DNA from: Streptomyces sp. NBC_01428
Lineage (GTDB): Bacteria; Actinomycetota; Actinomycetes; Streptomycetales; Streptomycetaceae
Reading direction: 5' to 3'
NCBI RefSeq assembly: GCF_036231965.1
Contig: NZ_CP109499.1
Coordinates: 8,370,001 to 8,434,000 of the forward strand
Length of the DNA stretch: 64,000 nt
Position 1 is the first letter of the stretch; the number at the start of each line of letters is the position of its first letter. The translations under genes and the position numbers were made by a program. Shown piece by piece: positions 55,143 through 63,509 of the stretch. The notes below the pieces were generated by a model. The model saw only the letters and a list, made by a program, of their open reading frames with translations, was not told where the DNA came from and searched no databases.

Positions 55143-56177
55143 TCACACTCCTGCGGATGCGGGTTCGGCCGTGCGCGCGGGCTGCCAGCCGAGAGCGGGC
55201 GCCACCTCGGTCGCGATGAGTTCGAGGGCGCGTACGGCGGCGTCGTGGTCGGGCACGGCGGGGTTGAACTGGGTGATCAGGTCGGTCGCCACGGGCAGGA
55301 CCTTCTCCTGGCGCAGGCTCTCGACGATCTCGTCGGGATGGCCGTAGAAGGTGTGGAAGCGGCGCAGCGCCTCGTCCGCGTCGAGCCCCTTGGGGAAGGC
55401 GCCGTTCTCCGCCATGCGCAGCGCCGCCCGGTGGACGTCGTCGCCGATCGCGCGGAGCGCCGTGCGCCGGTCCTTGGCGGGGAAGACGAAACGCGAGAGG
55501 CCGATGCGCGGTCGGTGCGGCCGGTCCCACGCGGCGAGGTAGGCGTCCGCCCAGGGGCGCTGCACCTCGTCGGTGGGGGCGTCGTATCCGTAGGCGGCCC
55601 GGTTGAGCAGGAGGTGGGAGCCGCGGCTCGCGGCGTACTCCGCGCCCTGGGCGCTGAACACGCCCTGCCACACCCGGTCGGTGAAGTCGGCGGGCCGCGG
55701 CTGGATACGGAAGCCCGGCGTTCCCACGTCGTCCCGGGACAGCGCCCGGCGCAGGACGTCCAGGTTCTCGCTGGTCAGTTCCCGCTTGCGGCTGACGTCC
55801 TTGCCGAAGGCGGCGTACTCCAGGCCGCTCGTCCCGCTGCCGACGCCGATCTCGACACGGCCGCCGCTGAGCGCGTCGACGGTGGCGACGTCCTCGGCGA
55901 GCCGGACGGGATCCTCCAGCGGGAGGACGGTGATGGCCGTGCCGAGGCGGATCCGGGTGGTGCGCGCGGCGGCGTGCGCGAGGAAGGTCCAGGGTGAGGA
56001 CAGCCCGCCGCCTCCGAGGGCGACGTGGTGCTGGGCGACCCAGCCGACGTCGAAGCCCAACTCGTCCGCCACGACGAACAGTTCCTGGGCGTTGCGGTAG
56101 GTGCGGGCGATGTCCTGGTCGCGTCCCTGGACATGGGTGAGGAAGCCGAGCCGGAAGCGTGGTCGCTCGCTCGTCAT
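55143..56177 (-). CDS. LLM flavin monooxygenase
   Basis: 344 residues, luciferase-like: FRLGFLTHVQGRDQDIARTY, VADELGFDVGWVAQHHVALGG (split), IRLGTAITVLPLEDPVRLAED, and GGRVEIGVGSGTSGLEYAAFG (split) for FMN phosphate. The insert HRPRIGLSRFVFPAKDRRTA and FHTFYGHPDEIVESL close the barrel. ATG at 56177. In the minus-strand sulfur operon between the DszA-like gene and the hydrolase. Confidence 0.88.
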   Translation of the reverse strand: MTSERPRFRLGFLTHVQGRDQDIARTYRNAQELFVVADELGFDVGWVAQHHVALGGGGLSSPWTFLAHAAARTTRIRLGTAITVLPLEDPVRLAEDVATVDALSGGRVEIGVGSGTSGLEYAAFGKDVSRKRELTSENLDVLRRALSRDDVGTPGFRIQPRPADFTDRVWQGVFSAQGAEYAASRGSHLLLNRAAYGYDAPTDEVQRPWADAYLAAWDRPHRPRIGLSRFVFPAKDRRTALRAIGDDVHRAALRMAENGAFPKGLDADEALRRFHTFYGHPDEIVESLRQEKVLPVATDLITQFNPAVPDHDAAVRALELIATEVAPALGWQPARTAEPASAGV

Positions 56178-56346
56178 GAGGTGATGCCTTTCGGTGTCGG
56201 GCACCCGTCGTCCGGTGGCCGGGAGGGCCGCCGGACGACGGGTCCGCAAGGAGAGAAGGCGGAAGGGGCGCCGCGGGACGGTGCGGGGTGGTGGTCCGGT
56301 GTGTTCCACCGCTCCGGACGCGGCGCGGGACGACAGCCGACGGGTC

Positions 56347-57687
56347 CTAGTCGTTCACGAGCTGCGGCTCGCGCGTGTTGCTGTTGGCCGGGACGGGCAG
56401 GCCGAGATTGCCGCGCAGGGTGTCGGCCGCGTACTCGGTGCGGAACAGTCCGCGCTTCTGGAGGATCGGGACGACGCCGTCGACGAAGAGGTTCAGCTCG
56501 TCCTCGGTGCGGAAGGCGAGGTTGATGCCGTCGAAGGTGCCGGCGTCGAACCACTCCTCGATGGTGTCGGCGACGGTCTGCGGCGCCCCGACGAACGGCG
56601 AGGTGCGGAACTGGTTCACCGAGTCCGCCACTTGACGCAGGGTCAGGTTCTGTTCCCGGGCCCGCTCGATGAGCCTGGCCGCTCCGGTGCGGCCGCCCTT
56701 CTCGGCGAGGTGGGCGACGTCGGGGAACGGCGCGTCCAGGTCGTGCACGCTGAAGTCGTAGGCGCCGAAGGAGCGGCCGAGCAGGGCGAGGTTGCGCTCG
56801 AAGTCGTTGTCCTCCTCGAAGATCTCCCGCTCCCGGCGCCGGGCGGCCTCGTCCGTGGCGGCGACGACCGGACCCCCGTGGATGAAGATCTTGATGTGCT
56901 CGGGGTCGCGGCCGTAGGAGGCGGTGCGCTTCTTGATGTCCGCGTAGTACTCCTGGGCCTGCTGGAGAGTGCCGCCCGGCGCGTAGATGCCCTCGGCGAC
57001 CTGCGCCGCGAGGTCGCGTCCCTCTTCGGAGACCCCGGCCTGGAAGATCACGGGCTGGCCCTGCGGGGAGCGGGAGAGGTTCAGCGGGCCGGCCACCTTG
57101 AAGTGCTCGCCCACGTGGTCGAGCGCGTGCAGCTTGGCCGGGTCGAGGAAGACGCCCCGGTCCACGTCGGCGGGGAACGCGTCCTCCTCGTAGGAGTCCC
57201 ACAGGCCCCGGGCGACGCGCACGAACTCCAGGGCGCGGCCGTAGCGCGTGCTGTAGTCGAGGTGTTCGTCGAGCCCGAAGTTGCGGGACGTGCCGGTGTC
57301 GAAGCTCGTGACGACGTTCCAGCCGGCCCGGCCGCCGCTGATGTGGTCGAGGGAGGCGAACCGGCGGGCCAGGTTGAACGGCGAGTTGTACGTCGAACTC
57401 GCCGTGCCCACCAGCCCGATGTGCCGGGTGTGGGTGGCCACCGCCGACAACAGGGTGAGCGGTTCCAGGCGGTTGAGGTAGTGCGCCGGGTAGGTGGAGT
57501 TGATGAACTGGCTGTCGACGATGAACAGGGCGTCGAACAGGGCGTGTTCGCCCGCCTTCGCCAGCCGGATGTAGTAGTCGATGTCGATGCTGGAGTTCTT
57601 CGCGACGCGCGGGTCCTTCCACAGGCCGTGCTGGCCGGGGCCGCCGACGCCGTAGGGGTGCAGGGCGAGGTGGATCGTGCGGGGCAT
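56347..57687 (-). CDS. NtaA/SnaA/DszA-type flavin monooxygenase
   Basis: 446 residues of the same subgroup as the gene at 47161: IHLALHPYGVGGPGQHGLWK, DALFIVDSQFINSTYPAHYL, GRAGWNVVTSFDTGTSRNFG, SPQGQPVIFQAGVSEEGRDL and closing KRGLFRTEYAADTLRGNLGL. It probably oxidises a sulfone, sulfonate or related compound imported by the ABC genes just upstream. The distance to the ATPase gene is 35 bp. Confidence 0.9.
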   Translation of the reverse strand: MPRTIHLALHPYGVGGPGQHGLWKDPRVAKNSSIDIDYYIRLAKAGEHALFDALFIVDSQFINSTYPAHYLNRLEPLTLLSAVATHTRHIGLVGTASSTYNSPFNLARRFASLDHISGGRAGWNVVTSFDTGTSRNFGLDEHLDYSTRYGRALEFVRVARGLWDSYEEDAFPADVDRGVFLDPAKLHALDHVGEHFKVAGPLNLSRSPQGQPVIFQAGVSEEGRDLAAQVAEGIYAPGGTLQQAQEYYADIKKRTASYGRDPEHIKIFIHGGPVVAATDEAARRREREIFEEDNDFERNLALLGRSFGAYDFSVHDLDAPFPDVAHLAEKGGRTGAARLIERAREQNLTLRQVADSVNQFRTSPFVGAPQTVADTIEEWFDAGTFDGINLAFRTEDELNLFVDGVVPILQKRGLFRTEYAADTLRGNLGLPVPANSNTREPQLVND

Positions 57688-57722
57688 GGTGTCGGGTTCC
57701 TGTCTGTCGGGTCGGTGGCGGG

Positions 57723-58610
57723 TCAGGAGTGCAGAAGCGCGGCGCGCAGGGCCTCGCGTTCGGCCCGGTCGGCCGGCGCGGAGTGCAGGGTGGGCGCGGA
57801 GCGGACGAGCAGGCGGGTGTAGGCGTGCCGGGGCCGGGTGATGACGTCGCGGACCGGGCCGACCTCGACCAGTTCGCCCTGGTAGAGCACCGCCACACGG
57901 TCGGCGACGGCGGCGACGGAACCGAGGTCGTGGGAGATGAAGACGAGGGCCACGCCGTCGTCGCGGAGCTCCTTGAGGATCTGCAGGATCTGGACGCGGT
58001 TCGCGGAGTCCAGCGCGCTGACCGGCTCGTCGAGGATGACGAGTCGCGGCTCGGTGACCAACGCCCGTGCCACCGCGACGCGTTGGCGCTGGCCGCCGGA
58101 CAGTTCGCCGGGGAGCCGGTCGAGCAGGTCCTCGGAGAGACGGACCCGGGAGAGGAACGCGCGCACCCGGCGCGCGGCCTCGTCGCGGGGCACGCCCGCG
58201 ACGAGCAGGGGCTCGGCGAGCGAGGTCTCGACCGTGAGGTCCGGGTCGAGACTGCGGAGCGGGTCCTGGAAGACGTACTGGACGACACCACGGCGGCGCA
58301 GGGCGCGCCACTGGCGGGGGCTGTGCGAGGTGACGTCCTCGCCGTCGACGACGACGGACCCGCCGGAGGCGCGCACGAGGCCCAGTACCGCCCGCGCCAG
58401 GGTGGACTTGCCCGAGCCCGTCTCTCCGATGATGCCGACCGTCTCACCGGCCGTGACGTCGAGGCTGACGCCGTGCAGGGCGCGGCGACGCCGCCGGCGC
58501 TGCCCGTAGTGGACCTCCAGCTTCCTGACCGCCAGCACGGGGCGCGTCGGCGCGTCGGGAGCGGTGACCGCCGGGGACGGCTCGACGGTGACGGCGTCGG
58601 TGGTGCTCAT
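57723..58610 (-). CDS. Peptide/nickel-type ABC transporter ATPase (DppF-like)
   Basis: 295 residues. Walker A GETGSGKST (about 68-76), YVFQDPLRSLDPDLTV (Q-loop), signature LSGGQRQR, Walker B LVILDEPVSALD and HDLGSVAAVAD. The RHAYTRLL block with a C-terminal extension is typical of oligopeptide/dipeptide ATPases. It pairs with the DppD-like gene, overlapping by ATGA. Confidence 0.93.
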   Translation of the reverse strand: MSTTDAVTVEPSPAVTAPDAPTRPVLAVRKLEVHYGQRRRRRRALHGVSLDVTAGETVGIIGETGSGKSTLARAVLGLVRASGGSVVVDGEDVTSHSPRQWRALRRRGVVQYVFQDPLRSLDPDLTVETSLAEPLLVAGVPRDEAARRVRAFLSRVRLSEDLLDRLPGELSGGQRQRVAVARALVTEPRLVILDEPVSALDSANRVQILQILKELRDDGVALVFISHDLGSVAAVADRVAVLYQGELVEVGPVRDVITRPRHAYTRLLVRSAPTLHSAPADRAEREALRAALLHS

Positions 58611-59500
58611 GCGTCCTCCCGGGGCGCGAGGAACGTGTCGAGGCCGTACTGCTCGTGCTCGGCGATCAGCAGCCGGGTGTAGGCGTGCCGCGGGTGGTGG
58701 AGGACGTCGTGGGTCGGCCCCTGCTCGACCACCTCGCCCTGGTGCATGACGAGGACCTCGTCGCACAACTGGGCCACCACGGCGAGGTCGTGGGAGACGA
58801 CGACGAGCGCCAGGCCGGTCCGTTCCCGCAGGTCGGCCAGCAGGTCGAGGATCTCGGCCTGGACCGTCACGTCGAGCGCCGTGGTCGCCTCGTCGGCGAT
58901 GAGGATCCTCGGGTCCGCGGCGATCGCCGCCGCGATGAGGACCCGCTGGAGCATGCCGCCGGACAACTCGTGCGGGTACTGGCCGTGGACCAGTTCCGGA
59001 TCCCGCAGGTGGACCGCGCGCAGCAGTTCCACCGCGCGGCGGTGCGCGGCCCGCCGCTTCAGGCCGTTCTTGACCCGCACGACCTCGGCGATCTGCGCGC
59101 CCACCCGGATCGACGGGTTGAGGTACGACGCGGGGTCCTGGAAGACCGCGCTGATCGTCGCACCGCGCAGTTCCGTCCAGCGGGCCGGGGACAGACCGGC
59201 GATGTCTTCGCCGTCGATCTCCACCGAGCCGCCGGTGATCTCGAAGTGGGCGGGCAGGATGCCCAGCGCGGCACGGCAGGTGAGCGTCTTGCCGCTGCCG
59301 GACTCGCCGACGATGCCGACGGCCCTGCCCGGGGTGAGCGTGAAGCTCACGCCGTGCACGATCTCCCGGTCGCCGGCCAGGTCGCCGATCCGGACGTCGC
59401 GCACGGCGAGTACGGGCGCGGGCGGTTCGGCCGGGGGAACCGGGTCGGGCCCGGTGATCTCCTCGGCGTCGGGCAGGAGTTTCTCGGACAGGGCGGTCAT
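58607..59500 (-). CDS. Peptide/nickel-type ABC transporter ATPase (DppD-like)
   Basis: 297 residues with Walker A GESGSGKTLT (about 64-73), ISAVFQDPASYLNPSIRVG, signature ELSGGMLQR, Walker B ILIADEATTALDVTVQ, VSHDLAVVAQL and the RHAYTRLLI block. Partner of the next ATPase. Its start overlaps the permease stop by ATGA. Confidence 0.93.
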   Translation of the reverse strand: MTALSEKLLPDAEEITGPDPVPPAEPPAPVLAVRDVRIGDLAGDREIVHGVSFTLTPGRAVGIVGESGSGKTLTCRAALGILPAHFEITGGSVEIDGEDIAGLSPARWTELRGATISAVFQDPASYLNPSIRVGAQIAEVVRVKNGLKRRAAHRRAVELLRAVHLRDPELVHGQYPHELSGGMLQRVLIAAAIAADPRILIADEATTALDVTVQAEILDLLADLRERTGLALVVVSHDLAVVAQLCDEVLVMHQGEVVEQGPTHDVLHHPRHAYTRLLIAEHEQYGLDTFLAPREDA

Positions 59501-60387
59501 CGCACACCTCCTACGGGGGCGGGGTCGGCGTCGCGGCGGCGGTTCGCGCGGGCCTTGCGTCGGTTGACCAGCGCGCGGCCCGCCTCGCCGGAGACGTCGC
59601 GGATCGCGTCGGCGAGAAGGTTGCAGGCCCAGACGGTGACCATGATCAGCAGGGCCGGTACGGCCGGCGCCCACGGCTGGTGACTGAGGTAGCCGAGGTC
59701 CGAGGCGAGGAGACCGCCCCAGGTCGGGGCCGGCGGCTGGACGCCGATGCCGAGGAAGGTCAGGCTCGACACGATGACGAACCCGACGCCGATGGTCTGG
59801 GCGAGGGCGACCGCGATGGGCGGCAGCACCTTGGCCCACACGTGACGGCGCACGACCCAGCCGATGGACGCGCCGGAGATGAGCGCCGCCTCCACGTAGG
59901 GGGAGCGTGCGACGGACAGGGTCGCGGCGCGGGCCACCCGGTAGAACAGCGGGGACACCAGCGCGCCCGTGACCAGCATCGCCTGGGTGAGGCCGTTGCC
60001 GAGCAGCGCGATCACGGCGACGGCGAACAGCAGGAACGGGAGGGCGACGAGAGTGTCGGCGAGCCGGAGGGTGATCCACTCGAAGGCCCGGCCGAGGTGG
60101 ACCGACAGGATGCCCGGGACGGCGCCGATGGCGAGTGCCGTGAGGGCGACCTCCAGGGCACCGAGGACGCTGACGCGTGAGCCGTCGAGGAGTCGGCTGA
60201 GCACGTCACGGCCGAGGTAGTCGGTTCCCAGCCAGTGGGCCCCCGAGGCGGCGGCCAGCGTGTGGTCGCTGGTGGCCAGGGGGTTCTGCGGGGCCAGCAG
60301 CGGCCCGAGCAGGGCCAGCAGGGCGACCGCGACGAGAACGGCCACGGCGATCCGGCCGGAGGTGAGGGCGAGGACGCGGCGCACCAT
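59497..60387 (-). CDS. Peptide/nickel-type ABC permease (DppC-like)
   Basis: 296 residues, about six membrane helices. HWLGTDYLGRDVLSRLLDGSR (split, about 51-71) is the DppC N-terminal signature. EAALISGASIGWVVRRHVWAK (split) is the EAA loop. The stop overlaps the next ATPase. It forms the channel with the DppB-like protein. Confidence 0.93.
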   Translation of the reverse strand: MVRRVLALTSGRIAVAVLVAVALLALLGPLLAPQNPLATSDHTLAAASGAHWLGTDYLGRDVLSRLLDGSRVSVLGALEVALTALAIGAVPGILSVHLGRAFEWITLRLADTLVALPFLLFAVAVIALLGNGLTQAMLVTGALVSPLFYRVARAATLSVARSPYVEAALISGASIGWVVRRHVWAKVLPPIAVALAQTIGVGFVIVSSLTFLGIGVQPPAPTWGGLLASDLGYLSHQPWAPAVPALLIMVTVWACNLLADAIRDVSGEAGRALVNRRKARANRRRDADPAPVGGVR

Positions 60388-60389
60388 GG

Positions 60390-61418
60390 TCACACCCCCC
60401 GCTGCGAGGCCGGCGTGACGCGCGCCAGCACCAGGTTGACGATCAGGTTGAAGACGACGACCAGGACGATCGACACCACGAGGACGCCCTGCACGGCCGG
60501 TACGTCGCCGGCCTGCGCGGAGTCGTTGGCGAACCGTCCGAAGCCCTGCAGCCCGAAGATCCACTCCGTCACGACGGAGGCACCGACGAGTGCGGGGAAC
60601 TTCAGGCCGAGCGTCGCGAGCGCCGGTCCGAGCCCGTTGCGCAGTACGTGGCCGAAGAAGATCCGGCGGGGACTCAGCCCCCGGACCACGGCGCCCGTCA
60701 CGTAGTTCTCGCGGTAGGCCGCGATGAGACTGCTCCGCAACTGGCGGGCCACGTCGGCGACGACGTCGAAGCTGAGCGCGATCGCGGGCAGGGTGATGTG
60801 GGCGAGCCACGGCCCGAACCCCTGCTCCGCCGGCACGTATCCGGCCGACGGGAGCAGGTGCAGTCCCACCGCGAAGACCGCGACCAGCACGATCCCGACG
60901 ACGAAGGCCGGCATCACCGAGATGACCGTGACGAACCCGGTGATCGCCCGGTCCACCCAGGTGGTGCGGCGCAGCGCCGCGATCGTGCCGAGGGCGAAAC
61001 CGGCGACCACGCCGATGAGCAGGGCGAAGGTCGCCACCGACAGGCTCACGCCCAGGCCGAGGCCGATGAGGGTCGAGATGTCGGCGCCGTTGGTCCAGCT
61101 CGTTCCGAGCTGCCCGTGCAGCACGCCGCCGAACCAGTCCGCGTACTGGACCAGGAACGGCCGGTCGAGGCCCCACTGGGCCTCGACCCGGGCGACCGCC
61201 TCGGGCGTCGCCTCCTCGCCGAGCTGGATGCGCGCCGGGCTGAGCCCGCTCAGCGACCGCAGCGCGAACGTCACGAACGTCGCGACGAGGAAGACGGGCA
61301 CGAAGATCGCGACCGACCGGGCGAGGGTGACCAGGACACGGAAGACGGTGTGCCGTGTCCTGGCCGCGGCGGCGGGAAGACGGACGTCGGGCGGGGCCGG
61401 TGCCTCCGTCGTCGTCAT
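60390..61418 (-). CDS. Peptide/nickel-type ABC permease (DppB-like)
   Basis: 342 residues, six membrane helices, with FALRSLSGLSPARIQLGEEA, LDRPFLVQYADWFGGVLHGQLG (split) and the EAA-type loop around AYRENYVTGAVVRGLSPRRI. Only 2 bp separate it from the DppC-like gene. Confidence 0.93.
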   Translation of the reverse strand: MTTTEAPAPPDVRLPAAAARTRHTVFRVLVTLARSVAIFVPVFLVATFVTFALRSLSGLSPARIQLGEEATPEAVARVEAQWGLDRPFLVQYADWFGGVLHGQLGTSWTNGADISTLIGLGLGVSLSVATFALLIGVVAGFALGTIAALRRTTWVDRAITGFVTVISVMPAFVVGIVLVAVFAVGLHLLPSAGYVPAEQGFGPWLAHITLPAIALSFDVVADVARQLRSSLIAAYRENYVTGAVVRGLSPRRIFFGHVLRNGLGPALATLGLKFPALVGASVVTEWIFGLQGFGRFANDSAQAGDVPAVQGVLVVSIVLVVVFNLIVNLVLARVTPASQRGV

Positions 61419-61448
61419 GGAGTGCCTCCTCTCTGGGGTGGACGGCGG

Positions 61449-63020
61449 TCAGTTGCCGGAGATGGTCACGCCGGTCCAGTCGATGTGGGCCGGGTTCTTC
61501 GGCAGGCCCGAGATGGACTTGCTCTTGGCGATGAGGTTGGGCGAGGAGTACGTGAAGACGAGCGCCTTGCTCTTGAGCCCCGCCCGGGTCGCCGCCTGGA
61601 GGACCTTCGTGTAGTCGGCGGAGTCGAGCGGGGTCTGCCGCACCTTGGCGATGGCCGCCTCGAACCCGGTGGGCTCGTAGGGGGTGCTGAGGTTGAGCGG
61701 CCCGTCCGGGCCGAAGTGCGCGGTGAGGGTCTGCGCGGCGGAGTCCCGCCCCGTCGTCCCGTACAGCGAGAACGTCAGGTCCTTCGCGAAGAACGGGGTG
61801 GCCCAGTTCTTGTCGATCTTGATGGTGACCTTGATGCCGACCTTCGCCAACTGCGCCTGGACGATCTCGGCCTGCGGGTCCTCGGCCGGGATGACCAGGT
61901 TCAGCTTGATGTCCCCGGCGTGGTAGCCGGCCTCGGCCAGCAGCTTCTTCGACTTCGCGGGATCGTAGGCGTAGGCGTTCTCCGACTGCGGATCGAAGGC
62001 CACATACCCCTTCGGGAAGGGCTGGTTGGTCACTGAGCCGTAGCCGAACGTCAGCTTGTCGACGAACTCCTGACGGTCGACCGCGTACCGCACGGCGTCG
62101 ACGACCTTGTCGTTGTCGAACGGTGCCTTGTTCACGTTCAGGCTGATGTTGGACGCGTTGAATCCGGGCTGCACGAACACGTCGAGGCCGGCCTTCTTGG
62201 CCGCGTCGGCCTGACTGGGCGCGATGTCGGCGAAGTTGTAGACGCCGGTCTGCAGTCCCGAGACGACGGTGGAGGCGTCGGGCGCGGAGGTCAGTTCGAC
62301 GTTGTCGATGTGGATGTTCTTGGCGTCCCAGTAGTCGGGGTTCTTCTTCAGGACCGCCTTCGTGCCCGGCACGAGCTGGGTGACGATGAACGGACCCGCG
62401 CCCACCGGGTTCTGGTCCAGCTTGTCGGGCGAGGCGGACGCCTTGGGGCTGGCGATCTGCAGGACGCGCTCGCCGAGCAGTTGGGGTATCTGGTAGTCGA
62501 CCTGACTCAGCCGGAGCACCGCGTCGAGTCCCTTGGCCTGCACCGACCTGATGGAGGTCAGGTCGCCGAAGAGGGCCGAGTTCTTCTGCTTCTTGGCCCG
62601 TTCGATCGCCGTCTTCACCGCGGAACCGTCGACCGGCGTCCCGTCGCTGAACTTCAGCCCGGGGCGCAGATGGAAGGTGATCACGTCCCCCTCGGCGTTG
62701 TACTCCCAGCTCTTGGCAAGATCCGGGACGGCCTTGCCGTCCTTGTCGGTCCTCGTCAACGAGGCGTACACGAGGGCGAGTTCACGGAACTGGGCGCCGC
62801 TGCCGCCGACGACCGGGTCCCAGTGGGTGGGGAAGTAGGAGGAGGTCCACTTCAGCGCGGCCGCCCCGCCGCCGGCCGACGCCGCCTCACCGCCGCAGGC
62901 GCTGAGCGCGGGGACGAGCACGGCGGCGAGGGCGGTCCCCAGGGCCGCGGCACGGAGCCGGGCGGGTCGGGCGGAGCGGAGTCCTGTCGCGGGGCTTTCG
63001 GGCGTGAGTCGTCCGGACAT
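61449..63020 (-). CDS. Peptide/nickel-type ABC binding lipoprotein
   Basis: 523 residues, SBP_bac_5 fold. The signal peptide ends in lipobox LSAC (about 40). Family blocks are LVYASLTRTDKDGKAVPDLAKSW (split), VITFHLRPGLKFSDGTPVDG, NPVGAGPFIVTQLVPG and DKVVDAVRYAVDRQEFVDKL. It captures the substrate for the importer downstream. Given the operon, an organosulfur ligand is more likely than a peptide or nickel, but this is inference. Confidence 0.92.
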   Translation of the reverse strand: MSGRLTPESPATGLRSARPARLRAAALGTALAAVLVPALSACGGEAASAGGGAAALKWTSSYFPTHWDPVVGGSGAQFRELALVYASLTRTDKDGKAVPDLAKSWEYNAEGDVITFHLRPGLKFSDGTPVDGSAVKTAIERAKKQKNSALFGDLTSIRSVQAKGLDAVLRLSQVDYQIPQLLGERVLQIASPKASASPDKLDQNPVGAGPFIVTQLVPGTKAVLKKNPDYWDAKNIHIDNVELTSAPDASTVVSGLQTGVYNFADIAPSQADAAKKAGLDVFVQPGFNASNISLNVNKAPFDNDKVVDAVRYAVDRQEFVDKLTFGYGSVTNQPFPKGYVAFDPQSENAYAYDPAKSKKLLAEAGYHAGDIKLNLVIPAEDPQAEIVQAQLAKVGIKVTIKIDKNWATPFFAKDLTFSLYGTTGRDSAAQTLTAHFGPDGPLNLSTPYEPTGFEAAIAKVRQTPLDSADYTKVLQAATRAGLKSKALVFTYSSPNLIAKSKSISGLPKNPAHIDWTGVTISGN

Positions 63021-63340
63021 CTGTTCGTTCTTTCTGCGAGGGCTCCCGTCCGCGCCGGGGCACCGGAACGGGAGCGAGGACGGCACGCCCCTCACCGGCT
63101 CCGCGCAGCCCGGACGGGCATGCCGGCGTGGCGTCGGTGCGCACGGAGGCATGCCGCGCTCAGGGCGTGAGGCGTCGGCGGATCGCGAGAGGGGCGGCCG
63201 GAAGGCCGAGGGAGGGAGAACGACGAGGCGCTGCGGGGGCGGCGCGCGATGACGGGCGTCGGGCGGCGAACCGGTGGGAGACCGGTGCCGGTGCCGAGGA
63301 GAGCGGCGTCAGGCGCCTGGGGGCCGCGGTGGGCGGGCGG
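63021..63340 (-). promoter_or_regulatory. Leader region of the nine-gene operon with candidate hairpin
   Basis: 320 nt between the leader-peptide stop and the binding-protein start. It is C-rich and G-poor on the transcribed strand and carries a stem GCTCCCGT/ACGGGAGC (63042-63049 with 63068-63075) just before the binding-protein gene. No other gene is seen. It may act in attenuation. Confidence 0.5.
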
Positions 63341-63415
63341 TCAGCGACAGAGAGCGCTGCAGGTGCGCCGCAGGTCCACGTAGCGGCACTCCACGCCGGG
63401 ATGCGTCGTGAGCAT
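63341..63415 (-). CDS. Leader peptide of the nine-gene sulfur operon
   Basis: A 24-residue peptide, MLTTHPGVECRYVDLRRTCS followed by ALCR. It has the VDLxR core and three Cys codons, two of them in the last seven. AGGA lies 8 nt before the ATG. A TTGACA (63451-63446) with CAGGAT 18 nt on gives a plausible promoter with a very short 5' end. Confidence 0.78.
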   Translation of the reverse strand: MLTTHPGVECRYVDLRRTCSALCR

Positions 63416-63453
63416 GGGCACATCCTGGGGGCCGCGCTCGGCGGCTGTCAATG

Positions 63454-63469
63454 GACACCAATTGGTGTC
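63454..63469. promoter_or_regulatory. Perfect 16-bp palindrome upstream of the sulfur operon promoter
   Basis: GACACCAATTGGTGTC is a perfect palindrome ending 3 bp from the candidate -35 box of the leader peptide. Its AT-containing centre contrasts with the GC-rich surroundings, as expected for a transcription-factor operator. Confidence 0.65.
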
Positions 63470-63509
63470 TCATTGGGCGGGACGTCTCTGACCCCTGATC
63501 AGAAGCCTG

